Shown: one piece after another, positions 50,201 to 64,000 of the stretch
How the letters are laid out: every line of letters begins with the position of its first letter
Position numbering within the stretch: the first letter of the stretch is position 1
NCBI RefSeq assembly: GCF_036370855.1
Contig: NC_088099.1
Coordinates: 150,865,517 to 150,929,516, forward strand
DNA length: 64,000 nucleotides
Origin: Dromaius novaehollandiae
Taxonomy: Eukaryota; Chordata; Aves; Casuariiformes; Dromaiidae
Reading direction: 5' to 3'
Position numbers and translations under genes: made by a program
The notes under the pieces: model-generated
What the model was told of the DNA's origin: nothing
Databases searched by the model: none
The model's input: only the letters and a program-made list of their open reading frames with translations

Positions 50201-53200
50201 TGCTTGATGGAGCTTTTCCCTGGTTTTGTCACAGTGAGGAGCACAAAATTCTATCTTGGCTTGCCCTGAGAGCTCTTGGGCTCACACTGGCACTTGGAGT
50301 CTCTTTTAGAGCTTGAATGTCACAAGAATTTCAGGCCAAAAAATTAAGGGAAAGCAAAGCTGCATGTGTGTTGACAAGTCTAAATCCCAACTTCATTGTA
50401 CTGCATCGGACGGCTAGATATCTCTGCTGTGTACATGTTCCTAATCCAAATGGGCAGAGGAAAAAAACTCTCAGTCTGCCAAGTTCAAAGCATGGGGCAA
50501 ATGACCGGAATGCAAGAAACAATAAAAAATACCAGTGATCACTTATGACAAATTTCTATTGAGTGTAGGGTGGACAAATGCTCATTTTCATTGCGGAAAA
50601 ATATTAACATACAATAGGCTGGATATGTCCAAATAGGGAATCATGAAAATAAGATGATAAAAGGAGATTTTTACACAAAAACTTCACTTTGCTCATAAGC
50701 TCCAGTGAAAAAACAAGTACAAATCTACAATAAATGACATCCATCCAACACTGACCACTTGTGAGGGGTGAGACGGCCCTGTTAATGATGGACATATCTT
50801 GAGTTTATATCAGTTTCAAAACTTAATGATGCAGGTCTCCTGCCAGGTCCAAAGCAGAAAGTGGTTCTGTAACAATGAAACAAAACTATTTTTTTCATAA
50901 AGATATTTCTCTTTCAAATACTGGACAATAATTATACGAAAGAAAATGTAAAATAACATGAGACAGCTCCCAATGGCTGGAGGAATTACAGACAGCAATT
51001 TGGGATAACAGATCTGTGCAATATGTCACTGATTTATATTTGAAATAGAGCAGAGCACATTTAGGAGAAAATTACAGAAAAATCAATGGTCTCTTTGAAA
51101 GCAGGCTGTACTCCATTCAGGCTGACATTGTCATTCAGGAAGACAATGTGCAGAAATTATGAGTTATTCAGCACACAGGATGTATACTTAAAAATGAAAC
51201 AGGAAAATAAAGCTCTGTTGTGTGGAAGCTTTTCCAAAATGGGCTCTTCAAAATTTAAGTGTGACATATTCAAACATAACGCTGGAGTCTACACTGTTGA
51301 TGAGGAGCAACAATTAAAATAGCGAGAGATGCTGCTAGAGCATACAATGGGCTTGAGGAAGAGGCAGATGGCGATGTCCCTGCCACAGTGACAATGTGTT
51401 ATTCTAATTTGTAGAGGTCTTATCTGGTGACAAGTTGCACATCAGAGAACCCTGAAAAGCAGTTGCTGTTATGCTGAAATAGGACAAACTAAGATGCTTG
51501 GAGGAGAATGCTCTGTCTGATGTGCTAAAAAAAGTGTGGGAGCAGGAAATGTACTCAGATAGTGAGGTTGTATTTTTCTAAATTACAAACTCTTGTTTAA
51601 TTTCGCTAGTCATATGACCTTCTGGAGTGTCAGACTAAACAAGCTCAATATGTTACTTCTCATTTTAAATTAGTTCTTAAATTAAATATTTTAGTGTTTA
51701 GAGAAACTGTTCTACAAGTGGTGATTGCCTGTGGTGAGTAGCAGTGAACTGAAGTGCAGCTCTGCCCGGACTTGGACATTGCTCTGCAGCCACCAACACA
51801 GTTAAACTGCTGCTACAATCTCCGGAGCACACATTGCTCCATGGCAAGTAGCACTCTCCCAGGCAAAGTCAGGAGTTAGCTGGCCTGGCACTATTCCCAG
51901 TAAGCGATTTGGGTGTTACCATCCTCTGTGAGGATAAGAGAATTTGTATGACATGAACATGGACTGTGCTGCGCCTGCTGGACCCAGAGCCAGCTAACAG
52001 CTGCTGGCTGGCTTTGTGTATTAGCATAGTCACAGCCACTTGATGTCACAGGAAATAAATAACCTTGGTGCCTTTCCTTTATCAACATACCACTCTTCTC
52101 CAAAGGTAGTAACTGCCCTTTCTCTCAAACTGCTTAATTATCATAGTGAAGATAAACTCATAGCCATGCTTCCCTGCCTGTGGTTTGGCCCTTCATGTCC
52201 AGACCTGAAGTCGCACTTGCGTCCTGGAAAGCTTGTCTGATATCTGTCTGCTTAAATGCTTTGCAGAACAGGATTAGCTAATAAATTAGAATTTTCCTCT
52301 TAAGTAGGAAAGGTGGTATAAGCAACACATCTGTGGCCTGAAGTAGTTATCAAAATTCAGGACACAGTAATGGGGAGAAATCATCTCACACAGAAATCCT
52401 CAGGCTTGCCATTTCAGTGAGATGAATTCCCTTCCCTTTGTGCCCTCCAGGTCATGCTCACAGCTCCAGTTGCTCCCTCCAGCACAAAAAAACTACCACC
52501 ATCGATGTCCCATCTTCAGCCAAGGAAACCACAGCACAACTTCATCCCAATGGTGCAAATCGGCTCTTGAGATGGCAACTTCTGTTGCTTGCAGCCATCT
52601 TCTCTGCACCCCGGGGCATTATCACTGTCTGTCTGGAGACAGCACATTTGCAGAGAATATGTCCTGTTCCTCCTACTTCTCTGTGGTGGTTGCCATGAGC
52701 ATGTTCCACCACAACTGGATGAAAAGAGGGGTTGCGATGCTCTTAGAAATGATGGCACCATTAGTGAGACACCTATAGCAAAGCATAGATGAGAAAGATG
52801 ACTCAGTGTTACGTTAAAACATAAGACTAGATCCTGAATAGGGGGTTATTTTCTGTGCTTATCCCAGTAATAAGACATGGCAGAATTTCCAAGCACAATG
52901 TGATCTTCGACTTAAACGTTAATCTTATTCTGTGGGCAAATATCACAATCAATAAGACACACAAATGATTTCTGTCTTCCCACTCAATGAGAGCTGTCAG
53001 AAGTTGGATTTTTCCAATTAGGGTTTTAGCAAAAAAGCTAGATTTCAGTATTTCAGAAATCTACCACTCTAAGACTGCCAGAAGCAGCAAGTCTACAAAC
53101 ATGTATCAGATGCTCAGGGGGAAAAAAACACTGCATCAAAAAATATCTCAAATGGGAAAAAAGTTGTTCTTTTAATTCCTTTTATTTCAGTACTCTAAAG

Positions 53201-54068
53201 CCACATTTTTGGGATGGTAGCCGTCAGCAAATCCACCTGAACAGATTGAGTATGCAGGAGAGTTGCCATCAATGAGGTCTGGCTAATTTATAATGTATGT
53301 CTTATAAGGCTAACTGCTAAAACCTATGCTTAATAACAGTAGTTTTAAACTAGCATGCATCAGTGTATATAACCTCCATTTGAGTTCTGTACTATAGGCT
53401 CAATTTCCAGACTTCTGAGTGAAAATGGTTTTTTTTTCTTTAGTCTGTTCTCAGAATACTTTTGATTTTTTTTTCTCAAAGGAATGCTTTTTAATACATC
53501 CTTTCTCTTTTGCTCTAGGTCATTTATTTCCGTAACTGTGCTGTTGAAGATGCAAACCAAGTTGGATGGCTTGGGGCCAGGAGGAGCTGACATTTGCTTT
53601 CTAAATTCAATTGGTTTCCTTTGTACACTGATACAATACTAAAAGAGGCTGTCCTGAGAGCTGGTATTTCTTTCACTTCTTTTTTTTGAGCTGTTTATTT
53701 TTTGGTTCCCCAATAATGTGCCTGAAATAAGCTAAGGTAATTTTGCTTACTGAGACAAAAATATTATTTCATGTATTTAAGAGCTACTGAACAAAATCCT
53801 TTGCCATTTATTTCCTTTGTGTTATGTGTTTTTTAATAAAGGCCACATTTATGACAAGAGTTTGTTATCATTTTGTTGTAATTCATCCTTCAGTGAATAC
53901 ATAAAAAACTTCAGCACATACAGGATCAGATTATTCTAAAACCTCATTATAAAAAATCTTTTAATTCATTGCAAAAGAAAAATAAGTAGTTTCAACCACT
54001 GAAAGCATTTTTCATCATGCCCATCTTTGTTATCCTTACAAAAATATTTTAAAAAGAAGTTGGGTAAT

Positions 54069-54114
54069 CTTCACTTAATGAACAGAAGTAACTTCACTTA
54101 ATGCACAAAAGTAA
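54069..54114. repeat. Tandem duplication of a 23-base unit
   Basis: Two adjacent copies (54069-54091 and 54092-54114) beginning CTTCACTTAATG, differing at two positions. Confidence 0.9.
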
Positions 54115-57100
54115 GGGGATATTTTAAAGACGCTTTCGAACATTGATTCTGAGTGTTGTACCCATCCTGTGGGAGCATTCTTCTACGTTTCCGTGTATCC
54201 AGGACAGAGAAAATGATAGCACTGATACGTTATATCAACATATGCCAAAAATAACGGAAGACTTTTGGTGGAGGAAGAAAATGTTTTAAAATTACTATTA
54301 CAGAGCAGTTGAGATAATATTATGATTAAATTATGATATACATTGTTGTATTATGTACTTTATGAGTCACACAATTAGGTAATGTAAATAATAATTTTCA
54401 TTATCCCTTCCCTTTCAAATACAGTGATGTCTTCTTCCAAAGCTAATATAAACATTTATTATCTGAAAATTCACACAATCTGATCATTACTCAAATTTTA
54501 CATTTAAGAATATTTCTATTGTATCGTCACTGGTAATCTGGAATATAATCACAATGGATTATGTTCCAGCTGTGCAGCAACAAACAACTTCAAATATTTT
54601 GGTAATTTCATGATAAGACACTGCAACCATAAAAAATATTCTATTTTTAATCTTTAGTGTCTTCTTCCCTTGAAATGGGAAGTAATATTTTGTCAGTGAT
54701 ACACAGAGATTTTCTTTTTCTGAGATGTACAACCAAGTTGAACTGTAGAAAGAATGCTATTCAATTTTCTGTCACCATCAGATGAGTTATATGATGGCTC
54801 TGAATAATACTATAGTGTACTTTTATGCCTTTTATATTTTTAGATTTCACACTTTTCAAAAAACTATTTTTAATACTTTTGTCTTTCGGGTGCTATTGCT
54901 AGAAATAGTGTTGTGATTTACTAGTCTGCAACTGTGTCATATCTGCCAAGCTGCCATTCACATCCAAGATGCTTCTTCTGCATCAACTATTGAAAGCCTT
55001 ATGTTATTTCTATTATTACTGATCAATGTAAAATAATCTCTTAGTTCATTCTGGAAGCGCAGTACCTTTGCTTCTTAGGATGACCTATCTTCATCTGTGT
55101 ATGAACTGTCAGTGCTATCATGGCAGTGAGGACAGTGATCAAAATTCAGGTGACCAAGTGGTAGTCCACAAATGCTGTAACATTTGGACTGAGCTTTAAA
55201 TCGTGGTCTTGTGATATTAGCATCCCATATCTATCAGTCTAGTAGACTTCAGATAATAAGCCCTTTACAACCAGCATTTTGCCCAGGCTGAATATATGAG
55301 ATCTAATCATCTATATGAGATATATGTGACAATCCTAAATACAATTATAAGTAGACTAGAACTTTTCTAAAATTATATTATCCTGGCATTGAAGTGGTGG
55401 TTGAATGTGCTGCATAAATATAAAATGCTGTTTGACATCAGTAAGTTAGTATGGGAAAATGAAACAGACTGCTGAAAATGAGACTCATATTCAGTTATTC
55501 AGAATTCTTTTGAGAAGCTGAATACTTGCTCGTATTCACAATACACTTTGCATAAGAACAAAGGAGTATTAACTTGCCATGGATAATTTGAGGCTGATAA
55601 TTGGGAGGAGATTCCTTTTTATTCAGTAGAATAATGAGGCTCCAACAGGAGCCACATGGACTAAAAAGTAAAAGAAAACACTTTTAGTTTGGAGATGGAT
55701 TTGATGACCTGGGAAGTTCCTTCCAGGCAAGTGTTTCTGTGACAGTCCAAAGCAATATGTTTAATTTTTTTTTTTCTGTGTCCTTCTCACACGCACCCCC
55801 TCCTTGATAAGCCCTCTGAGCTTTTCTTTGGCCTCTAAATTGTGATGAGAAGGACCAGATATTGCTTTTCTGATTTGGCAATGAATTGCAAAGTGTATGG
55901 CTAATCAATAGGTGTTTTGCCTGAACAGGGACTGAAAAATTCTATCTTTATGAGCTCTGAGAACTTAAAGTTGTAAAGTTGTTTGGAAAAGGAGTAATAG
56001 AAGTGCTGAACATCAGTAGAGTTATCCCTGCTGCTTTTTTTCCCCAGGTAGTCTGTTAAAGAGAAACAAGTGATGTGGGGAAGAGGGGAGAATTTTCTCT
56101 CTAATTAAATTATAAAACATTGTAAAGGTCAAAGTGATGTCTTACTGCATCGCCTTTTACAGAATGACTAAGGAATTTAAAACCTAATTTTTGTGACAAG
56201 GATTGTAATAAGAAGAGAAAATGTCACATGAATCATTCCTTACCAGTATGACTAGGAGCTGTACCAATCTAATCCATCATTGCTACAATCTTCAGAATGG
56301 CATTTTACATAATTCCTCATTTGAGGCTATACTGGAAATTAATAAAAAATTAGAGGCATGTTTTACTGATAGAGAATGGAAGGGCAAGGCAAAAACACCT
56401 TCTGCTTCTACATCTGTTACTATCACTTCTATCAATAAATAGAAATAGATCAAAAATTGCTTTGAGATTTTCTGAATTTCAAAACCTTTTTGAAGGTTAC
56501 AGTATAAATTACTTAGAGAGCAATTATGTGCATGATTGGTCCTCCTGATAGTTGAAATGAAAGAAAGCAGTGAAAGGTTTATGTAGCATAATGTTTGTCA
56601 TTCAGCACAAGTATCTTCATAAATGCTGAAGGTCTGAGCAAGGGAAAGCAATAAGATTGCAATAAAATATCTGCTTTAATAATACCACATCAAACCGAAA
56701 CATAAAACTCAATAAGAAATATTTTTATCTGACTTTTATCTCCAGACCTTGGCTCAGAACTTTGCCGACTTACTCTGAGCAAACAAGAATTTCCTCACTT
56801 TGCTCCCCAAAACCTTAACAATACCAGTCTGTCTCAGCATGCGCCACTTCCAGCTCCCTTTCCCTCTCTTCAGCTTCCACTTCTTCATTAATAGCTCAGC
56901 TTGAGGACAGGCCAAGGAGCATCCTTGATTGATTATATGTGTGCTGTTTCAGCTGCAGGCTCCTTCACACCAGAAAAACAGCAGATGTGCTCTGAGCCAA
57001 ACATCTGGATGGTTCAGAAATTACTTTCTTCAAATAACACTTTTTGATCATCTCAAAAACTTAAAATATCAATATAAATTGAAAGTTTAGAGTTGTGATT

Positions 57101-60100
57101 ACCATCTGCAATGCCAGATCCTGTACTCACCATCTACTGCAGTGCAGTTGTGAATTCTTCCATACAACTGAATGGATGTAGATAGAGCGCAAACATTAGA
57201 TCCAACAATAGTTGGTTTTGGGATCAAGACCTAAAAGAAGTACTCACAACTAGAAAATAATTATCACTGAATAATCAAATAAAGAAAAGACTACATCTGT
57301 AGAGAAAGCCATGGAACACTTGCAGTCATTCTGTTTTGTGACAATTTTGCAGAAGTGGCTATTGTACGCTTCATAATATACTTCTTATGCCAATTATAAC
57401 TCACAGTCCTGTTGAGAAAAGGGTATTTTATTTCAGACCTGATTCTATGTGGCAGTCTCAATACTTACTGGGAGCTGTTGTGGATAGAGACCTATGAGTT
57501 ACTCACTCCTGTTAGCTAAGTAAATAGAATGAAAGACAGTGAATTTAAAATACATGTCACTCATTTGAAACAGGCCCCTTCTATTGCTGCAGGCCCTGAG
57601 GATGTAATATAGATATATCAAGTCTTACATATTATACATGAAATTCATTCAGTTCATCTTTCTTTCAAATAAGTCTTCTCCCTCTGCAAGGTACTAAGAC
57701 TTTCTCCTGCTGTGGAGATTTGCAGTCATTTACAGCTGATGAGCTTGTTCTAGCACAGGGAATGGTACATCAGAGATACCCGAGCACCGTGTCGCTACGA
57801 GGCTTGTCTCCCAGCAGGGATGCTCTCAGGGGAGGTTTTCTCCAAAAGACACAGTCTAGTGGGGTGGGCCTTACCCCTGCCAGAGGGCCAGACCGTGTCC
57901 TGTGACTCGCATACCTGTTTGCACCCGGGCACGTGGCGAAGTACGCGGAGCTGTGTGTATCCCAGGATAGAGAAGCTGAGTGGTCTAAGGCAGGCTCAAC
58001 ACCTCCTCAGGGAGGACTGACTTTTGAAAGCTGCAAAGTGTTCCTGCAGTCTAATTAATTTAAAATTAGACAAGGTGGAAGCTGTCAACTACATCAGCAC
58101 TTTCCCAGTGGTATGGGGGCATACTCTACTGGTAATGTGGAGAGCTAAAAAAGAGTCCCAGACAGATCTCAATTTCTTTCTGACATGTGAAGTTTCACTG
58201 AGCAAAAAATAAGCCTTTACTTTTCTAGTTTTGAGGAAAACATTCCTGAATTATAAAGGCAGCAGTGTTTATTTGAGTTTTTAGACATAGAGAACCAGCA
58301 GCTCCAAGATGAAACACCTAATCTTCTTTCCACTGGGTGAAAATTCCGATGCCAATGATAATATTCTTAAATGTCAGAACTGTCAATTAATTTGGTGTCC
58401 TCCAAGTACATGAGAAATGAGCAGAAACATCTTATTTTGGAGAGCCAGACAATCCGCTTTGAATGAGTGACAGCTCACTTCAGTGAGGTGCTAATAATAC
58501 ATGGTCTTGTTGAATGGGATTTGGACTGATTTCATTTCCTTTTAAGGGAGATCAGCTTTCAGAAGCTGGGAAGATGCTGGATTTGATAACTCCAACTGGC
58601 ACTGTCTCAGTGGCAAATTAAGTTTGTCATAAAATGGTGTGACAATGTAATCTTGATCCTACAATGGTTGAAAGTGTACCATATGACATGTTCAAAGGAA
58701 ACATAAATGTCATGAAACTGATTCGAGTAACAGTTGATGATGTTTCCTCAATGGACTGTTTCATATATTCTCTAGATGAGGGGTTGACATTTATGCTCAA
58801 AAGTCTGGAGCCAGTCGCTTAGAGAAAGCCAGTCTTTCCCAAATTCATTTTCTCAAGCAGAACTGAAGATTGCTTTAAGTTTGAAACTGATTTTTCAAGC
58901 AGTTAATGTACTTTCCTGAGATATGATCCAACCTTTGTTTGGTGCCAATACAAAGGTAGACTTTCCTTGCATTAAGCAAATGCTCAAGATTAGATGCACC
59001 TGCTTCTGTCATACTGAATAGCAGAGTAATGGAGGACTTCTAGTTTTTATCCTCAATGCATAGAACTTGTGCAGTGCTTTCCATTTCTAAGTCTTTTGCA
59101 AGTATGAATTTATCCAAGGAATACTCTTCTGAGATTTTTGTTAAGGTTTTAAGGTTATGCTATGGACAGAGCTCAAAAAGTGGCTTTTTTTGGGGATCTG
59201 AGTGTATTTGACTCTAGATCAATCTCCTGCTGATTCTCCATCTGGAAGCACAGGAATTTTGAGTAAAATGTTGAGAACCAAAAAAGCAAGTGAGATACCC
59301 AAAGTGCCTGACTTCCAAGATCATGCAGTCAAATTTGTACAGCTACCTTTTAACATTTCAGTGTAATTTAAGCAACTTCATAGGCTGCATGGAGTCAAAT
59401 CATATTAGGATATGGTGCTAAAACACCCAAATCAATGGCAAATGTCATTCCGATATGGTAGCTGGGATCTCAGATAGGTTCTTATTGGGGAAATGCATGT
59501 GACATAAGATGGATAACACAGTATGGATATACCTGAAGTATCTTCCATTCTAGAGCTGGTTGTTCAAAGTTACCTTGGCTATCTCTGCCTGGCACTTGTC
59601 TCTGTGTTGAAATAAATAGTGACCGAAATAACAAACTTTTCACCAGAAATGCAGGAGATGAGTTGAATGTTCTTACCCTAACACAGTACTATGCCCTCAC
59701 CCCTTTGCTGTGTGCAGCGTGCTGAGGTTTAAAAAATTTCCAAGTCAGTTTGTTGGAGCAACCTAAACTAGAGCATTTCCCCTTAGAATTCACCTCCTTC
59801 AGGAAAGAGGGCCCCATCAATGAGCATTTCTGAAAGGCAGGCAAAGCTGGTTTCAGACCGAGCCTTATCACGTGTGCAGGAAGAGATATAGATGCCGGAT
59901 GTATCTTTATTAACAAGGAGAGTAAAGAACTCACACAGGTGGCAGAATTCCTGCAAATGTTGATTGGACCAGGATTTTTCTCATGGCACTGCCATCTGAA
60001 TTTCACTGGCGTCAAAGCAATAGACTCCAGGGGTTTGTGAATAGGTATGAAAGTAGTAGAAGTTATAACCATGGATAAAATTTTAATCAACAAATGCAGT

Positions 60101-63100
60101 TTTAAGGATCCTTCCATAGAGAGCTATGGTTTCTTACTTTACAAGAGTTCAGCATCTTTAGAAGACACCTTTTTTTACTATTTTCTTTCCATTTTAACTA
60201 TTGCTGCTTATCTTTAAGAACCTTCACAGGGAGGAGGTCCATTAGGAACAAGGAAAACTGGACACAATGCTTATCTTTAGTAAAGGGGAAAAGTAGGCCC
60301 TGGAAAAGATAGATCAAGCAGGCTAAGCTAAGATAAAGCAGGTTAAACAGCACCAAAATGTATTTGTTGAAAGTCAGTCATGAAAAATAGAAAGAGTTAC
60401 ACCTATATCTGAAATGAAGATAAAATTAAGGGCTTTTGATATTGCCTGGAATTAGATTCTCATCAGTCAGCCAAAGAATTATGTTCTAGAAGTAATCACT
60501 ATGATATAATACACAATTCTTTGGAAAGCATCCTCCTTAGTGAGTAATTTTCAGCGTCACAATGACATTAGGAATGCCTCAGCTAAAACACTGTGTCTGA
60601 TTTTGGACACTGAACTTTAAGAAAGATATAGACAAACTAAAAACCTGAGGTAGATAATCAGCAATAATAAAACCTTAGAAAATGGGGACCTACAAGGAAA
60701 TGTTGAAGGATTTGGATTTTGTCTAGAAAAAAGACGACTGAGGGATGACAAGATAATTGTCTTCCAGTCTATAGGGATCTGATGCCAGTTCATAAGGGAC
60801 TGGGCTCAAAGGGTTCAGAACATGAAGGAATCAGCTCCATTTGCATCGGAGATGCCCTCAGTGAGATATCAAAATTTTAAGCTTACAAAACACTGAAACA
60901 GACCAGCAAGGAGGATGTTAAATCTCCCTCAATAGAGATTAAATGTGTCTGAGGAGACAGTATACATACGCTTGGGAGTAGATATGTTTACAGTAATGAG
61001 ATTTTCAACTGTGAGCTTAATCTGATATCCTTTGGCAATAGCTACACTCAAGAAAAAGTTATTAAAATAGACAAGGATACTCTGCGGGGAGGGCCGTTCA
61101 CATTTACATTTTTTTTCCTGACATTGCTGTTACTTCACATGTGGCACCATGTAAGCTTATTTGGCCTGGGAAGCAGTCTGTCTGTAATGCACCTTGACCA
61201 CATGACTTTGGCCACATCTACATTATTAAGCACTATGCCACAACAGGAGCAGATCTGTAGAGTGAAACAGTTGGTGCTGAGCACCTGATCTTCACATTGC
61301 ATGAGAGTTTCCTTCTGACGGGCTCTAGTCTGGTCCTGTGGACTGAATGCCCAGTAGCAGTTCAGGCACATCACATGAGCTCCTGTAGCACGTCTGTCAT
61401 GTAGCTGCATCCAAAACGAACTCATTTTGCACTCTCTGAGATCACTCCGTGGTGTGAACCAGACTGCGGTAAATGGGGACAGTCAAGAACATTCACTTTA
61501 CATCACTTAAAGCATTAAAATAGCTGCATGTTTGTTAGTTCAGGCTGGCCCTAGTTAGTGAATCCTTACACTATGCAGACATCAGTAAAGATTCATGAGA
61601 TCTCTGAGCTGTATGGAACTGCTCTAGATGTTGGATTGACCCACATATTTGATACATTTATAATAGATGGGTTCCTGAGTCCCTTCCAGTAATCCTGTGA
61701 CCACATCTGCTCTCACTCAGTTAAAAGTAGAAGTCATTTTTACTTAACTGAGCACCAAACTTTTACCAACTCTAATTATGGAGGAATACCCTTTTATTTG
61801 TTTTTCCATTGGATGATCCTCTTTCTCCTTCTTAGTCAATGATACGACTTTCCAAGAGAAAGCACCATAAAGAGATATGACCTACCAACCAAAATTTAAA
61901 GATAAATCTGACAGTGGAAATTCCCCTTATTCCTTTGGTTCCAAAATGTCAGTGGCAAGCAAGGGTTTGATCACTTCAGACAGAGAGTAAATAGGGACTG
62001 AAAAATCTTAAAGTGAATATAAATGATTTTTTAGTAAATGACTTATTTCAGTTACTCACACTGGAAAAAGATAGAGAAAAACACAGGTACTGTAACTCAA
62101 ATGTAGGTGTTAATTCAGGCACTTTAAACAACAAAGGGGTTGTCCGCATGAGGGTTTTGGTTCCGATCAGGAGTGCCCGTGGAGGTAACTCTCCTGAAAG
62201 TCTTCACAATGATTTGTGTCATGGAAGTTTTGGACCACACAATCTAGATTCCTTTTGGATAAAACTAACCAGGAAACTGTGCTCCAGGAGTACTCTTAAT
62301 GCAACCACTCTTAATGTAAACTGCAGCCATGACTGCGCTGATCCAAGGGTGCAGACAATGCTAGTCCAAAATTAAGAAAACCTTTTAGTGCATATAGTGT
62401 GGACGTCAGATCCTCAGCATCAACTCTTTTATCACACACAGCGGTTCCAGTTGGGCTGCACCACTTGCACTGCAGGACCCAGTGGAAGGGGTGAGAATGG
62501 CTCTTTTTTCCTTCAGTACTAAAAGAACCTTAATCTTCAGCAGAAGGAATACTAAGTCAATGCTTCTGAAAGTCTGCCCATCCATCTAATCTGCAAATAT
62601 TCAGGGAAATGTCCTCCTCTACAACTTTTGAAAATCATAAATATTTATCAATCATTTCAAATAAACCCCACATTTAGATGATGAAACTGTCCTTATTCCC
62701 CTGGCCTATAGATGGAAATAGCCTAGAACACATGTTACAAACATGGAAATTTCTGGGGGCCCATCAACTACACACAACAATTCTGATGGTGATTGTACAC
62801 AATTCCCTATACCCCTATACTCTCTTAATCAGTGTCCTACAGGGAAAGTCCTGTACTATCATTGACATTATCCCCCAGGAGAAATCAAATATATGCAAAA
62901 ATAGTGAAAAAGACCAGAGTGCATTTGGTAAAAACTACCATTTCTCTGTCAGTAGACCACTCTCTGTTATATTCAAAATTAATCTAAGTATACAGGTTAT
63001 ACTGCAAATCTTAGCTTTAGCAACAAAAAGCCTATCATCCCTCTGACAGACAAAGATGGTTTTCCTGTACTTCCATACACCACAAGACACAGTCAGTGAT

Positions 63101-63205
63101 TCAGAAGAATGTGAGAAGGCACACTTCCAAAAACATCAGCTTTTCCTCAACGCAGAAGGCAAAGGAGCTGTGATAGCATGTTCCCAGCAATTGCTGTCAG
63201 TTAGC

Positions 63206-63233
63206 AACTGACAACTTTTAACTGACAACTTTT
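63206..63233. repeat. Tandem duplication of a 14-base unit
   Basis: Two perfect adjacent copies of AACTGACAACTTTT. The first copy also pairs with the preceding TGTCAGTT (63195-63202) as an 8-bp stem with a 3-base loop. Confidence 0.9.
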
Positions 63234-64000
63234 TTGGTTTTTTTAGAGAGTCTTGAAGATTCGTAAACTTTAACGCTTTTCAGAGACTCTCCCTCTCTTG
63301 CTGTCACCTATAATCTGCACAACACAGCCTGGAGGCTTAATTCAAGCAGGTAACATTCAATTGCCTTAAGCTTCGCAGACAGGATCCATCGACATCTCTT
63401 CATTCTCTTACCACAGCATCCTACCCACATGCTTCATTGCAAGAAGTGATAACTCGATGAACTGTGTATGATCACTGTGGAGTTTGTACTGCATCCTTCA
63501 TGAATTTCTAAAGTAGTAGAAAATTGTGCTTTCACATTATGGGCAACTTAACCGTTGCCGCTTGCTGGTCTGCGAGCAGTGCAATTCCCTAAATGCAGCA
63601 TTTGTTATACAAGCTTTGTCAACGTTGATGATCAATTTGTCTAATAAACAGCAGAATTACTCAGGGTAGTAGAGCATAAGCAGTTTTCCAAAATAAAATA
63701 AGGGATGCTTGCATGACTCAAGGCCATGCCAGTAACCCACTAGAAAACTACCCTCTTATTCTTAAAATAAAACAGACCTAATTTTTTGAAAACTACAGTA
63801 GCATACACTTTTCCAGACACCATGGTCTGGATGGTCAGTGGGCTAGTCAGTTAACAGAGCACAGCAGAGAAGATGGGAAACACATAATAAGAATAAGGCT
63901 TCTATAAAATACTCCTATGCACTGAAGCCATCAGTCCCAAGGACTGACATTAGATACATAGTGGTGATATCTTTTAAACAATGACGTGCACCTGAAACAA

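Larger units (their letters stand above)
39891..64000. other. Long intergenic stretch to the end of the window
   Basis: About 24 kb with no gene I can support. Simple repeats occur at 43713-43757 and 44171-44202, with short tandem duplications at 54069 and 63206. GC-richer patches occur around 43110-43240, 46100-46470, 49840-50050 and 57780-57960. The largest open frames (142 codons, 59689-60117 minus; 135 codons, 49578-49985; 129 codons, 45370-45759 minus) have no recognisable domains. In other vertebrates NUDCD1 and ENY2 follow TRHR. I saw none of their protein segments in the frames here, so they probably lie beyond the window. Confidence 0.6.

Noticed and set aside
55690..55742. Possible CR1 3' terminus (GGATTTGATGACCTGGGAAG and TTCCTTCC)
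   Set aside because: The match is short and I could not see flanking CR1 sequence upstream; it may be a decayed tail but is not supportable by eye.
57780..57960. GC-rich patch that could be an LTR or exon
   Set aside because: No LTR landmarks (paired ends, primer site, polyA signal in order) and no recognisable protein; left as unexplained GC-rich DNA.
59689..60117. 142-codon minus-strand open frame
   Set aside because: It is the longest unexplained frame, but the translation has no recognisable domain, no clear splice-site framing and ordinary noncoding surroundings. I regard it as chance; a protein search would settle it.
61190..61260. GGCCACATCTACA-like motif reminiscent of hAT (Charlie) elements
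   Set aside because: No terminal inverted repeats, target duplication or transposase similarity could be seen.
61590..61710. Possible ancient repeat tail (GAGTCCCTTCCAGTAATCCTGTGA)
   Set aside because: Only about 25 bases resemble CR1-type tails; too little to call.

Overview
This is vertebrate nuclear DNA, almost certainly from a bird. It is AT-rich, with few genes and long introns and intergenic stretches. The recognisable interspersed repeats are short CR1-type LINE fragments, the dominant retroelement of birds; I saw no mammalian-type SINEs. There are no bacterial features: no operons, CRISPR arrays or tRNA/rRNA genes that I could find.

The window holds one protein-coding gene that I can support, the thyrotropin-releasing hormone receptor TRHR, on the + strand. 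The first coding exon (18755-19549, 265 codons) runs from the extracellular N-terminus through TM5 into intracellular loop 3. A 13.4 kb phase-0 intron follows, and the second coding exon (32967-33374, 135 codons plus stop) carries TM6, TM7 and the cytoplasmic tail. The joined protein is 400 residues, is uninterrupted, and keeps all class A GPCR landmarks and the known TRH-contact residues. The tail looks able to be spliced in two ways: a perfectly placed internal donor (33354) and a strong downstream acceptor (ending 34084) would give a shorter, different C-terminus. The putative 5' leader (about 17.7-18.75 kb) has a five-codon upstream ORF in strong start context and a possible leader intron.

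Layout: 1-17.7 kb is intergenic sequence with three minus-strand CR1 pieces, microsatellites and a CpG-rich patch. 17.7-34.6 kb is the TRHR locus, whose large intron holds one plus-strand CR1 3' end, an ancient repeat relic and several hairpins. 34.6-64 kb is intergenic sequence with a conspicuous CpG cluster at 36.2 kb, a CR1 fragment at 39.6 kb, a poly-T run, and otherwise nothing I recognise. All open frames outside TRHR and the CR1 pieces look like chance frames. I found no sign of a novel multi-gene system. The points most worth checking are the alternative TRHR tail, the leader uORF, the 36.2 kb CpG cluster and a long imperfect hairpin at 16.6 kb.
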